64,000 nucleotides of DNA from Macrothele yani (lineage: Eukaryota > Arthropoda > Arachnida > Araneae > Macrothelidae): NCBI GenBank assembly GCA_039090855.1, contig CM077007.1, forward strand, positions 13,813,515 through 13,877,514, read 5' to 3'. The translations under genes and the position numbers were made by a program. Positions 1 to 10,845 of this stretch are shown here, one piece after another (position 1 is the first letter of the stretch; each line of letters starts with the position of its first letter). Below the pieces are notes generated by a model. It did no database searches, was not told the origin of the DNA, and was given only the letters and a program-made list of their open reading frames with translations.

Positions 1-1080
1 CCTAATTAGTAAAAGAGCTGAGCCATTCAAACTTTACAAAGATTTATGTACATTGCAGTTTCTAAATGATACTAATGTTGGAAGAATGCTTCATTCTGAT
101 CACAATTGTGCGAACATTATTAATTTTAAGCAATAAAATGTCAAAGTCATTGGTAAAACATTTAATTGAATCATGTTGTGTATTTAATATAGTTATTGAT
201 GAAAGCCCTCTATTTCAAATAAATCAAGTTTGATTTTGTACGTTCGATGTACGTTTGATGGTGAGCCACACAATATTTTTTGATATTATAGAATTAACTT
301 CTCTGACTGGCGAAGCAATTCCTGACAGCATTTCCTTTTGTTTTAATAAGCATGGCATTACAGATGAAATATTATGCGAACAGCTAATTGGATTTGCATC
401 AGATGATGTGCCAATTTACAAGGAGATTATAGAGGAGTGGTTACATTCTTGAAGAGTACATATAATCAAGACCTGATTGTTATTCACTGCTAAAACCACA
501 AGCTTGAACCTGCTGTAAATTATGTTATTAATTCAATGGGGGTCCCTCTTCATTTTAAATCATTTGTAAACTCTTTATTTGGAATTTTCTCAGTCAGTAC
601 AAAAAATCAAAGAGAGATAGAAGAAGTTGCTGCTACTTTGGGATGTGAATTAAAAAAAATAGGGAAAATATTTGACATTCGGTTGGTGGCATCATCTTGC
701 TGCACAGTAAAAGCTGTAATGACAAGCTACTCGTCATTAGTCCAATTTTTGAAAAATAAGAAATGTGATGACTCCTTAAAACAAAATATCAAGGGTTGTT
801 AGAAAAGTTGACAACATGGACTTTTTTTGTAGAGTTAACATTGTTCACAGACATTCCACAAGTTCTAAAACAACTATCACTGTATTTTTAATCACAGAAT
901 TCTGATGAAATCTCTGTTTTCATCTGAGATAAGTGTCAGTATTAACTCATTAAATGCAATGAAGGAAGCTGAAGAGATTAATCTCAAAGCAGCAAATGCT
1001 GAATATTCGCGAACTGGGAAGTATCAGGGTCAAGATATAAAAGAACCATCCAATAAAAACAAAGAGACTTTCGTCAGATT
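1..1080 (+). pseudogene. hAT-type transposase remnant (KIAA1586/ZMYM-like)
   Basis: Broken reading frames line up with the hAT-derived family annotated in animals as KIAA1586-like or zinc finger MYM-type proteins. Seen: an N-side piece at 1-125 reading LISKRAEPFKLYKDLC and later GRMLHSDHNCANIINF; then EPHNIFFDIIELTSLTG and LCEQLIGFASDDVP from about 270; then HFKSFVNSLFGIFSVSTKNQ and EVAATLGCELKKIGKIFDIR from 536. The pieces are in order but separated by stops and frameshifts (near 230, 450, 800). The 5' part lies outside the window. Family assignment is from remembered motif similarity. It is a dead DNA-transposon copy, not a host gene. Confidence 0.72.
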
Positions 1081-1640
1081 TAGAAAATGTTCTTACCGTC
1101 GAACCGCGCTACTGATGGTCCACGCTGTCGGCGATGGATGAGTCTGAAATCGTAAGCCATACTGGCGTGACGCTTCCCTCGCGTTGCGTCAGAATTCTCC
1201 ATATATCAGTACCATCTCGCAATACTGTTCATTCGAATAGCCTGCCATGCTCGTTCTTTACCCGATACTCACGTTACGAATGACATAGCTCCTGACCGAC
1301 GATTTTTTATACATTGCCACGCCGCGCCTGATATAGCAGGTGAGGCGTTATGTCACATCAGAATTTGCATGCGACGCTCACAGGCGTGCGGTCGCATACG
1401 TCATACATTTTTCTCTGCTAGACTGTTACCGCGACAACGACGCGAACCAGCTTCGCACAAGTTCGCGTTTCCAGCCTTCTACTTACTCCAGCCGTTTCTA
1501 CCATATGTCTTTTCTTACTAATTCGTTGATGCTCTACACGTTTCTAATTGATCGCTTTCCCGTATCTCTCATGGTTTCCGAGATAGGAGTGCTAACTTCC
1601 ACATTTTGCCACTAGGGGCGCTACAGTCACTCTCATCCGA
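1081..1640. other. CpG-rich block of unknown origin
   Basis: Roughly half G+C with many CG dinucleotides, unlike the AT-rich DNA on both sides. It has a 91-codon open frame (1340-1615) with no recognisable motif. No terminal repeats or tRNA boxes were found. It could be a solo LTR, a young insertion or an unmethylated regulatory element; the sequence alone does not decide. Confidence 0.4.
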
Positions 1641-1750
1641 TAGCGCATGGTTATTTTACTCTAATATACCTTACTTCCATAGCTCTAGCTGTCTTTGTTC
1701 CCAAGTTATTGAGGTGATTTAGGACTCTAGGAATCACACTGTATACTGTA

Positions 1751-1820
<70 letters not shown>
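1751..1820. repeat. (ATT)n microsatellite
   Basis: An uninterrupted TTA/ATT run of about 70 bp directly abuts the 3' end of the minus-strand LINE remnant that follows. It can be read as that element's TAA-type target or tail. Confidence 0.95.
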
Positions 1821-2870
1821 GTAAAAACATCAAGATCTTTCCACCTCTTCCTGAGGTTTTTCTCTTCCTTCCAGGACTGGTACGACGTACCAAGTCTGGG
1901 AAGTGGTATTTCTTTCTCTCAGTTGTCCAGGAACTTCCTTACTGTCCTGCAAGTGTTCAGGATAGCTGCCTTCTGTAGTTCCATGTAGGTGTTCGGTTGA
2001 AGGTCTAGTGTCTGCATAGAGCTGTGAATGGTCTTAGGTGCAACTCCTGTGTCTGATAGTACTATGGGGACAGTGGTGACGTTCTCCATATGCTACATTT
2101 CCTTCACTTCGTATCGTAGGTCGTTATATTTTGACAGCTTCTCTCCGTGCTTCTCTGGGTGTTGCACGTGTTAGGCACGGCTCTGTCAATGAGGTATGTT
2201 TACTTCTTCTCTTTTTCAACCAGGACGATGTCAGGTCTGTTGTGGGGGATGGTCTTATCTGTTCTGATCGATCTGTCCTAGTACATCTTGTGGGTGTTGT
2301 TTTCTAGAAGCGTTGTTGGCTCATACTTGTAGTAGGGGACAGGCTCAGTTGTAATGAAGTGGTGCTTTCTTGCCAATTTCTAATGGAGGATCTTAGAGAC
2401 TTGACTGTGTCTGTTCGTGGACTCTGTTTTTGTGAGGACTCTGCACCCTGCTGTGATATGTTGGATGGGCTCTGGCACTTGATGGCATTACCGACATGTG
2501 TCGCTTTCCACTGACGTGTCCTTCGGGTTATGCTTCCGGTAGTTTCTGGTGTTTACAACTTGATCTTGTATAGCCATCAAGAACCCTTGGGTCTCGGAGA
2601 AGAGTGATCCGTTTGTTAGTCATGCATTGGAGGCAGTCTTATCCACATTGTCGTATTGCAGATCGTTGTAGTGCCTTCTATGTGGGACTTTCTTGCCCCA
2701 AGCTTCTCCTTTTGGCTCCCTCGTTCCAATCTCGGTTTTCTAAGTATAGAGGTCCAGCCAGGGCTGCGTACTTCTTGTCACTCTGGTTTATCGCTTGGTG
2801 GAGGGGCCCCTTGCTCGTATTTTCTGAGGCTGCTTATTTCTTTGTCTCGGTGTTCCAGGAGATCAATCAT
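1821..2870 (-). pseudogene. Dong/R4-like non-LTR retrotransposon, 3' half
   Basis: On the minus strand the frames read, in order, FSETQGFLMAIQDQVVNTRN, a Cys/His cluster (SDTCR, then HITAGCRVL), then IRTDKTIPHNRPDIVLVEKE and YLIDRAVPNT. The Cys-rich patch followed by RPD-x(n)-D-x-A-x-P is the arrangement of the C-terminal restriction-like endonuclease of R2/R4/Dong-type LINEs. The reverse transcriptase core is missing, so the copy is 5'-truncated, and several stops interrupt it. It lies between two TAA microsatellites, which fits the known preference of Dong elements for TAA repeats. The clade call rests on the endonuclease motif plus this context. Confidence 0.65.
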
Positions 2871-2906
2871 TTATTATTGTTATTATTATTATTATTATTA
2901 TTATTC
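2871..2906. repeat. (TTA)n microsatellite
   Basis: A short imperfect TTA run on the 5' side of the Dong-like remnant, matching the longer run at its 3' side. Confidence 0.9.
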
Positions 2907-3572
2907 ATTATTCATTTGAATAATGAAAACGTCTAAAGCGACTGTTATATGTTGTTATCGTTATGTGGGGTTATTAATAAATCCCAAAAGTAATGCACAA
3001 TCCATATACTTGTACCGTGATGCTTTGGTGTAATTAAGGCCCGTCCTTAGCTAAAAAACAAATCTGAAGGCAGTATAGCTTCTGCGAAATCGTAGGGGAA
3101 TTAATTATTACTATTGCATTACCTGATTATATGATAAAATAGAATGGAATAATTCCGAACTGGTCAATGCCGTGAACTATTACTAATTTTTTTCGGTTAA
3201 TGAAATATCGGATTAAACTCGGTTATGGAATAATGATGACATTTCAAGTCTTAAATTATACTCAGAGCTAGGAAACTGTAACGTTTGCATTCTCTGAGAA
3301 GTTTCCGAGGCCACTAAAGGGGAAGAGACTTTCCTTCTTGGTCTGCTACCAATAGTACACGAAATTCCTCTCTTTTGTGAGATGGCACTCCAGCTTCGTC
3401 ATGGGTCTTAGACTCAAGGTTCTCCGCCTTAAGAGGCAGTCCTTTGAGTATCTGGAACAAATGAGATCTCTCGAGAAGGGGAAATGAAGGTCGTTAGTCA
3501 CGTATTATCTGTTCCTATTCAGTTATTATGTAGACGTTGATGTGAGCGAATGTGTAACCTGCTGAAACAGAC
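2907..3572. other. AT-rich intergenic DNA, nothing recognised
   Basis: No open frame, tRNA boxes or clear repeats were recognised. A moderately GC-rich patch at 3300-3430 has no family I know. Confidence 0.5.
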
Positions 3573-3790
3573 ATGAGATTTAGTCATCACGGGCACAGAT
3601 CTTTCGTAAGTGAGAGAATAAATATTACTTCGCATGCAGAGAAGGATCGAACAGAAGCAGCTAACAAGTTTTTCCTTCCACTAGCTCGAGTAGATTATCG
3701 AGGAACTAGCACGAGAACAATAGCAGCAGGCATAGGTGTTTCACATTCAACTGTATACGGAATTTGTCATCAGAAGAAACTCTACTTACT
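3573..3790 (+). pseudogene. Helix-turn-helix fragment, possible transposase N-terminus
   Basis: The 118-codon frame contains ANKFFLPLARVDYRGTSTRT and AAGIGVSHSTVYGIC. These look like a DNA-binding helix-turn-helix of the kind found at the start of IS630/Tc-type transposases and related arthropod repeat proteins. No catalytic domain follows before the SINE cluster. Weak evidence; the remainder of the frame after the helix is unrecognised. Confidence 0.3.
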
Positions 3791-4014
3791 GTATATCACA
3801 TGCAGAGTGTACAAGGCATCTTTTGAATGTTTCCGAACCAAATCGCCCTGTATAGAGTATTTACTAGATCTTAAACCCTTTGTTATTAGTAGCTGTACTT
3901 CAGGATTACCTTTCAGCAAAATATTTTAGTAGTCTTATGTTATAATCGAATCCGTTTAGTGCAATATCCCGTTTTCCTTTTACAATCTATTCAAATAAAT
4001 GAGATATTCCATAA

Positions 4015-4245
4015 TGCGTGTTCTAAAAATAAATACATACATCGCTCTTTCCACATTCCAGAAACACACAGCAACCGAAAAATTGTTTTCAGCCACCGCC
4101 GTGGAATCGAACCACGGATCTCTCGATATCTAGCCGAGCGCGTTACATTTACACCACGGTGGCCAACAATCCACGGTGCTATGTGTATTTTTAAGTCAGC
4201 TTCTGACATCATAAATCCGTAAGATGGGCTCAGCTACTGAGACGT
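4015..4245 (-). mobile_element. tRNA-derived SINE, family B, minus copy
   Basis: Read on the minus strand it has an A-box-like segment (TGGTGTAAATGTAACGCGCT) and, about 40 nt on, a B box (GTGGTTCGATTCCACGG). A body with a CAGAAGCTGACTT motif precedes the head, and a GTTTCTGGAA motif follows it. A sister copy in opposite orientation starts about 155 bp away. Confidence 0.7.
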
Positions 4246-4295
4246 CTCCATCTGGTGGGCATTGACAACGGCGCTGGCGATATATATTATAGCAA

Positions 4296-4400
4296 TTAAA
4301 TCCAAAGGGCGAGATCCAAGGTGAAAATCATCCAAATACGTGGCGTCGGTAAATAAATAAATACATCGCTCTTTCCACGTTCCAGAAACACACAGCAACG
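4296..4400 (-). mobile_element. SINE family B, 3' fragment, minus strand
   Basis: Reverse complement of the tail of the plus copy that follows: GTTTCTGGAACGTGG, then a TATTTATTTATTTAC run, then a stretch ending in CTTTGGATTTAATTGC. It lacks the tRNA-like head. Confidence 0.7.
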
Positions 4401-4675
4401 TCTCAGTAGCTGAGCCCATCTTACGGGTTAATGATGTCAGAAGCTGACTTAAAAATACACATAGCACCGTGGATTGTTGGCCACCGTGGTGTAAATGAAA
4501 CGCGCTCGGCTAGATATCGAGAGATCCGTGGTTCGATTCCACGGCGGCGGCTGAAAACAATTTTTTGGTTGATGTGTGTTTCTGGAACGTGGAAAGAGCG
4601 ATGTATTTATTTATTTACTGACGCCACGTATTTGGAGGATTTTCACCTTGGATCTCGCCCTTTGGATTTAATTGC
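4397..4675 (+). mobile_element. tRNA-derived SINE, family B, plus copy
   Basis: Same family as the minus copy upstream, with tRNA-like head (box A near 4485, box B near 4530) and the full 3' tail. Arms of nearly 200 bp can pair with the minus copy. Confidence 0.72.
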
Positions 4676-4781
4676 GTGTTCTAAGTTAGTGCATGCGTAC
4701 TTTAACTATGCGTGAAAACTAAAAGCACCAAACGCACGAATAAATACCAAGTATTGATTCCATATTGTGTTTCATATACGT

Positions 4782-5986
4782 ACACTGAAGAGGTAAAACA
4801 TTATGACCAGCTCGTCTTTATGCAAATAGAAGCAACAAAGGGTAAATGATAGGACGTGCGAAGGTCACGAAACGGTAAACGCCTGATACTGAGCTCTTTT
4901 GATCAGCGTTCTTCTTGTTCTTCACATGAGAAAGCCAGCGGACTTGAGAGTTTGGCAACGGCCAAATTATAATGGCCAGACGAATGGGTCAGAGCATTTC
5001 CGAGACGGCCGGGCTTGGGGAGTGTTCACGGTCAGCTGGATTCGTACCTTCAAAAAGTGGTCCGAGGAGGGGACCGCAGTCAAGGTGTGGGCTGACCACG
5101 GCTCATCGATGCTAGAAATTAGCGAAGGCTACCCGATGTGATACGAGCCAACAGAAGAGATACGGTGGCGAGCAACTCGCCGGTAATTTGAATGCTGGTG
5201 ACGAGAGTAATGTGTCACAACACACAGTACATCGAACCCTGCTGAAAACGAGGCTGCGTAGTCGCAGGCTGTAACGAGTGCCCATACTAACCTCGATTCA
5301 TGGTCGAAAGGACCTACAATGAACTCGAAAGCATCAAAACTCTACCTTGAATCATTGAAAGACGGTCGTCTAGTCCGACGAATTTCGTTTCCTGTTCCAC
5401 TATGTGGGCGGCCAGGTATGTATGAATCGTTTACCTGAGGAAGTGTTGGCACCAGGATAAACGGTGGGACGAAAACAAGCAGGCGGAGGAAGTGCAATGC
5501 TTTGGGTAATGTTCTGCTGGGAAATCATCTGTCCAGTCATGCATGTGCAGGATACTATGACATCTACCATCAACCTAAACGTCAATGCAGACCAGGTACG
5601 TCCTTTCATGGCAATGGTATTCGCCTGCAGTAGTGCCTTCTTTCAGCAGGAGAATTCTCCATGCCACACTGCCCGGATTGCTGGAGAATAGTTCGCGGAA
5701 CGTGAGGAAGACATCTAGTAATTGCTCTGGCCTCTGAATTCCCCAGACATCAATCCAATCGAGCATCTGTGGTTTTTGTTGGAAGAGCAAATCTGATCTG
5801 CGGCGGCTCAACCAAGTAACTTACAAGAGATAAGGATCTGCTGGTAACGTGTTGGTTCCGGATACCACAAGACACCTCCAAAAATCTTGTAGCGTCTTTG
5901 TATCACCAGGTAAGCGCAGTTTTGGGGGCACGTGGAGGACCAACATCATATTAGACTGGTGTCATAATGTTTGGTTCTTCGATGTA
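4782..5986 (+). mobile_element. Tc1-like transposon, decayed
   Basis: The terminal inverted repeats are about 35 bp: the left end reads CACTGAAGAGGTAAAACATT and ATGACCA, and the right end is its diverged complement near 5955-5986. Both ends abut TA. Inside, scattered frames carry Tc1 transposase signatures: WIRTFKKWSEEG in the N-terminal part, AGGGSAMLWVMFCW, DQVRPFMAM, then FQQENSPCHTARIAGE. In the last of these the usual QDN around the second catalytic Asp reads QEN, so that Asp is lost. A degraded IEHLWF-type block follows near 5760. Stops and frameshifts are throughout. Same broad family as the copies at 33.6 and 34.9 kb. Confidence 0.8.
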
Positions 5987-6136
5987 TATCATACGCGGAA
6001 TACATGTGTACACACCGCATGCAAAAGAACACAGAACTTGTAGTGACTATGAAATGAGTTCACTGAAAAATCAGGTATTTTACATTGTTTCTTTTCCGTG
6101 CATAATAAGTTTGCTGCCCGTTGTTTCTAATAAAAA

Positions 6137-7447
6137 GGCCGTTTCATAAAAACTGAGAGTATTTTTTTTTAGTTGGCAACAGTGCGAAGGGGAAAAATAA
6201 CCACACAGATGACTAACTGAATTAAGGAAGTATCTACGGCAACAGTTATTAGCCGTAGGAGACGATTCTGGTTTTTTTTATTGCGCAGTTGTTTAAGATA
6301 CGTCTGCATTTCGCCATACAGCTATGGAGGTGGGTGATTCAGAATGAAGAAGTGAAATGCGTTGTGCGATAAAATTTTGCTGCCGTTTGGGTAAAATGGC
6401 TTCAGAAACAGTTGATTTAATTAAAAAAAGCTTACAAAGATAAATGTTTGGGTGAGTTAACGATTTTTAGAAGGCACCATAATTTCAATAAAAGGGCGTT
6501 TGTCCCGGCAGAACACGCGCCTAGGCCTGGTCGACCTGAAAGTATTGTTACGGAGCGTATTGTTAACACTGTTTGGGCACTTCTGCAAGATCGACGAATG
6601 ACGTGCAAAGACACAGCTGCATCAACTAATATTCCGAAAACGTCGGCATTCCGCATTCTACGCGACAAATTACTGTTGCATCGTGTGTGTTCCAGATGTG
6701 TACCTCATCACCTGGTGAGAGAACAAATGTTAGCCAGAGTTCAGGTGTATCATGAGAGGAAACTAATGATTGCAAAAATCCAAACTTTCTAAACACAGTA
6801 ATAACTGCCGACGAAATATGGGTCCACTATTTTGACCCACCTCACGAGGCGCGCGATGAGTGTCTGGAAACACACAGGCTCGCCTCCTACGAAAAAAGTC
6901 CGCCAAACCAAATCAGCTGGGAAGGTGATGATGATAATTTTCTTTGATCATAAAGATATGGTCTACCAGCATGCCGTTCCTCTACAAACTACTGTCAATG
7001 CTGAGTATTACATTTCAGTCTTGAAGTGACACATGTCGATTAAGCGACCGGAGCTGGTGGGCAAGTGGACCCTACACCATCATAACACCCGCCCACATGT
7101 GGATATTTGTGTTCAGCAGTTTCTTACGAAATGCAGTATTGAAACCATGACACAGCCTGCCTACAGTCGTTACCTCGCCGCGTGCGATTTCTGGTTGTTT
7201 CCAACTATGAAGGGGAAGCTCCGTGGCGCAACATTCAATACAGATGCTGACGTTTTTCAAGCTGTACAGGGGTCGCTAAAGCAGCTTACACAAAATTCCC
7301 TAGCCACATGCTCTGAAAAGTGGACTGAACGAAGGAACCGTTGCATATCATCCGCGGGAAGATTGAAAAAGAATAGCATGTTTTGCTTTGCCTCTATTTC
7401 TTCATTTTGTGTGATTTTATTCTCAGTTTTTATTGAAGGGCCGTTGT
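6137..7447 (+). mobile_element. Mariner element with dead transposase
   Basis: Ends carry inverted repeats sharing a TAAAAACTGAGA core (left near 6152, right near 7424). The transposase is in three frames. The first (6448-6792) has the two-helix N-terminus with RPGRPESIVTERIVNTVWAL and a second helix ending SAFRILRDKLL. TADEIWVHYF, holding catalytic Asp 1, is near 6810 in another frame. HHHNTRPH, then YSRYLAACDFWLFPTMKGKL, is at 7033-7360. The middle catalytic Asp (normally HHDN) is His; the third Asp is present with 34 residues between. At least two frameshifts. Defective mariner of the D,D34D group. Confidence 0.88.
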
Positions 7448-8468
7448 ACAATGTGAAGTGCAAATTACGGTGAGATTCTAGGAAATATTTTAAAGCTCAC
7501 GTGCGCTTACTACAATTTGTACATCTAGTAACAAAGGAATTTTGACTTGTGCCATCTTTTTACTTTCTTCTTCGATTGGTTTTCGACACTTGTCCAAGGC
7601 TTCATTGCCTGGAAATTCTTTAGATAAAACTAAGTCATTATTTAAATTTACAAAGTTGAAAGATCTTCTTCCGTCATCGAATCAGGTTCTGGTCCGACAA
7701 TAGCTAAACTCAGACTTTGAACAACTACCCCTGAAAATTTGCTTTTCAAAAAACGAATTTTTATGCTTTCCGGTGAAATTGCATTCAGCTCTTATTCATC
7801 ATATGAACCGCTGAAAGAATAGATTATGGTTTTGAAGTAGTAGTTGCTGCAGCGTTATAATACAAAGACTACAGACTTTTCTGCGCCACTTCTTTTCGAC
7901 AATTTTGACAGTTCGTCTTTAGCGAACTGTCAAAGTGTATTAACCAGCTTTAAATAAGTCTCATGACGTCCAGACGTTTTTCCGGACTACGTGGCTTACA
8001 GGTAGCCATTTTTCTGTGGCGCAGCGTTTATTTTTTTTGATTTATCAATTAAATACAAAAGAGTTCATGAAGCCCACAGGAACTGCAACAGCAGCACAAA
8101 ATTTCAAGCATATCTCTCGGGAAATTGAAGTCCCAAGGACGAATTTCTCTCCTGAAAATGTATAAAGTTCTTACAGTTATGGCATCATAATAAAGCACAA
8201 TTTTGTCATAGTCATAAACACATCATGAGCAGAATTCTTTAGGCAAAGTGCGTAGCACATCTCTCGCCCACGTTTTCGCTATATTGACATTTCATTTCAA
8301 ATAGTTTTTAATAAAAATAAGTAAATTCATCCGTCGTTGTGAATGAGATAACGAAGATTTCGCACACTCTTTTCAGCTTTTTATTTAAAACTAACCCACT
8401 AATGGGAACACTGCAAACTCGATTTATTACTTAACATTTCTAGTTCATTCCTACTCCACTCGCGCTTT
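7448..8468. other. Intergenic DNA with one short hairpin
   Basis: No coding or repeat family recognised. A 12-bp-arm hairpin (TTTGACAGTTCG and its complement, 7-nt loop) lies at about 7908-7938. Confidence 0.5.
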
Positions 8469-9235
8469 TACCGTAATTCCCCAAAAGTAAGACCTAACCG
8501 GAAAATAATCCCTAGCATGATTTTTCCGGATGCTCGTAATATGTATAAGCCCTACCCTGAAAATAAGCCCCAGTTGCGATACGTAGTACCCTAGTCAGCC
8601 AGCCTATCACTTAAAAAAAATGAAGCTAGTGCCAAAATCACTGGAGGATACCCTTTTCATGAGTTTAATTTGCCTTGAATACCCAGAGTAAGAAAGAAAG
8701 CCGATTGACTTTGATCTCAGCCGAGGATATGGTTTTTGTTATTATGGCGCATGCATTCAGTTCGGTTCAGAGAGTGAGCGGGAGATGAAAAGAAGCTGTC
8801 TTTTGTTCGGCAGCTGTAACATCCAGTTCCGAAAAGATAATACGACGTGTGAAACCTTACCGGTGAACGCTACCTTTGGCGGAAAAGTTATTCATCAACA
8901 GGCGGCGTGTGTTTTTAGAAATGGGGGGGGCACATACGAACTCAAAGAAAAGGTAAGAAGTGTTCTAACCACCATCAGTGGATTACGAAAGGGGTTCGTC
9001 CCTGTTCAAGTTATTGTGTTGGCAACAGTGACTGAAATCATTCTTTAAACATCAGAGAGTTAATATTTTGGGGCCGAACGTACATTCTTAACTGTTATCA
9101 TTTTTGTTGCCACTCCTGTGTCGATTAACAATTAACACTTGGTTTAATGGTAGATTTAAAGGGAATAATAATTTGACCCCCAGACAAGATGAGTGCAAAA
9201 GAAAGAGCTATTCCGTCTAGTACAAGAAAGGAATC

Positions 9236-9682
9236 GTGGAGGACTCCCGGGGCAAGAATCTTACGGTTTTCTGCAAAGAGAAAAAGTTGGATCTCCGAAT
9301 GGTCCAAAAATGGCGAGCAGAGTACGATAACCTCAGTCAACAGATGGACGAGGGAAATGCTAAGAAGCGCAAGTGTGGATCAGGTCGGCAACCATTATTT
9401 TCTGAGCTGGCAGACATCGTCTGTGAATGGATTGTTGACAGAAGAGCAAAGGCTTTGGTTGTGCGCAGGGCTGATATTCAAGCATTTGCCCTTGCAATGG
9501 CACCACAGTTAGAAATATCCCCAGAAGAATTCAAAGCATCACAACATGGGTTGGATGGCTTCCTTCAGCTATATGAACTGTCTCTAAGAAGATCGACAAC
9601 ACTTTTCAAGCTGGAAGATACTGAAGTTATTAAACGTGCACTTGCATTCAAATCCTTAGTTGATGGAATCGACTTTTCTTAA
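9236..9682 (+). pseudogene. Pogo-type transposase, N-terminal part
   Basis: A 148-codon frame with a first helix-turn-helix (KEKKLDLRMVQKWRAEYDNL), a basic KKRKCGSGRQP linker, and a CENP-B-like second helix (FSELADIVCEWIVDRRAKAL, then IQAFALAMAP). After the stop at 9682 the next codons read NMIAMDETAVF. This is the first catalytic motif of the DDE_1 domain (Asp in MDET). The rest of the DDE domain is absent and is replaced by the repeat-bearing tail. An alternative upstream ATG at 9189 is in a different frame. Confidence 0.8.
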
Positions 9683-9867
9683 TACCAACTCTCCAACATG
9701 ATTGCTATGGATGAAACTGCAGTGTTTATGTGCCAACGATCTCAAACGACAATAAAAGATTGGCGTCAATGGTTCTACAGGAAATGGAGTCGCAAGAAAT
9801 TCAGGCTGGAACGCGGGGTATGGAGAGTTATGACGATGCTCCAGAAGAAGTTGACATGACTGTACTT

Positions 9868-10010
9868 GAATAAATTTAGATTTTTGTACATGAATGAATG
9901 TAGATTTTTGTACATGAATAAATGTAGATTTTGTACATGAATAAATGTAGATTTTTGTACATGAATAAATGTAGATTTTTGTACATGAATAAATGAATAA
10001 ATGTAGATGA
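9868..10010 (+). repeat. 24-25 bp tandem repeat inside the pogo element
   Basis: About five to six units of GTAGATTTTTGTACATGAAT plus AAAT, with small indels. It appears to have expanded locally after or during decay of the transposon. Confidence 0.85.
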
Positions 10011-10131
10011 AAAAAAAAGAAAAAAGTTGGTAGTACATTAAAATAAGACATCCCTTGAAAATAAGCCCTAATGCGTCTTTTGGAACCCAAATTAATATAA
10101 GACCCGGTCTTATTTTCGGGGAAACACGGTA

Positions 10132-10781
10132 GCTTAGTTTGGGGACTGATTTACCTAAACCATTTATAGCATTTCCTATTTTCTTCAGCAAATAATAATT
10201 AGCATTTCTTTCTCAAAAACAGTGTGACGTACTTACCTCAAAGATGACGCACATGTCAAGACGGCAAAGTTGCAGCTACAAGCTTTGTCGGTGGAGTTCA
10301 AGGGGTAGAATATCTGACTCCGGAGAAAGAATAAAGAATAGGAAGAATGCGGGTTCTAAACCCATCGCCGGCAAGTGGGGCTTTATTTTCATTGCAGGTG
10401 TTCGGACACGTTTGACCAGCTCTCAGTCTGTAGTAACATCTGAAACGGATCGTGTCTTTCGAAGACGACAATGGGTGGTTACAAAAGTATCTTTGGCTGA
10501 ACATCTTTGCTGCGGAAAAACTATCCCGTAGGGACGCTAAGCTTCACTTTTTCTACTCGCTTATCTGTTAATGAAATGAATGTCTGCCATTTCAGCAATG
10601 GAGAACTGATTAATTATTCATGGTCAAAGTCTAAATTGTATGTTTATTGCTTATATCCCATAACAACAATACTGCTGATTCACTGAGACGTAACTTCCGA
10701 AAAAATGTAGATTCACTTAATGTAGCTTTACCTCATCTAGGAGTGGTGGGATTTTGCCCAACATTTTACATTCATATACTA
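10132..10781. other. Non-coding stretch with a possible tRNA-like head
   Basis: Around 10285-10385 a box-A-like segment (GGAGTTCAAGGGGTAGAAT) precedes a GGGTTCTAAACCC element resembling box B, which could be a degenerate SINE head. Nothing else is recognised. Confidence 0.3.
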
Positions 10782-10845
10782 TAGAATAAATTATCAACGT
10801 TTTTTCACAATTATAATTGTGAAAAAACGTTGATAATTTATTCTA
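10782..10845. repeat. Perfect 64-bp palindrome
   Basis: Two 32-bp arms are exact reverse complements with no spacer; the centre is CACAATTATAATTGTG. The 12-bp sequence TTCATATACTAT occurs just before the left arm and again about 35 bp after the right arm. Confidence 0.97.

Larger units (their letters stand above)
8471..10129 (+). mobile_element. Pogo/Tigger-like DNA transposon, complete ends
   Basis: Both ends are bounded by TA. The right end, on the minus strand, reads CCGTGTTTCCCCGAAAATAA, and the left end reads CCGTAATTCCCCAAAAGTAA. Subterminal ATAAGCCC-type repeats occur inside both ends, as in widespread animal pogo families. The element spans about 1.66 kb, carries a partial transposase frame (9236-9682) and has a tandem repeat in its 3' untranslated part. 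It is shorter than an autonomous copy because most of the DDE domain after the first catalytic motif is missing. Confidence 0.85.

Noticed and set aside
1605..1622. CTCF-like motif (CCACTAGGGGCGCTA)
   Set aside because: One G short of the consensus core, and a single site without binding data; not enough to claim an insulator.
7908..7938. Short hairpin as a terminator or microRNA
   Set aside because: A 12-bp stem with a 7-nt loop is too short for a microRNA precursor, and bacterial terminators do not apply here.
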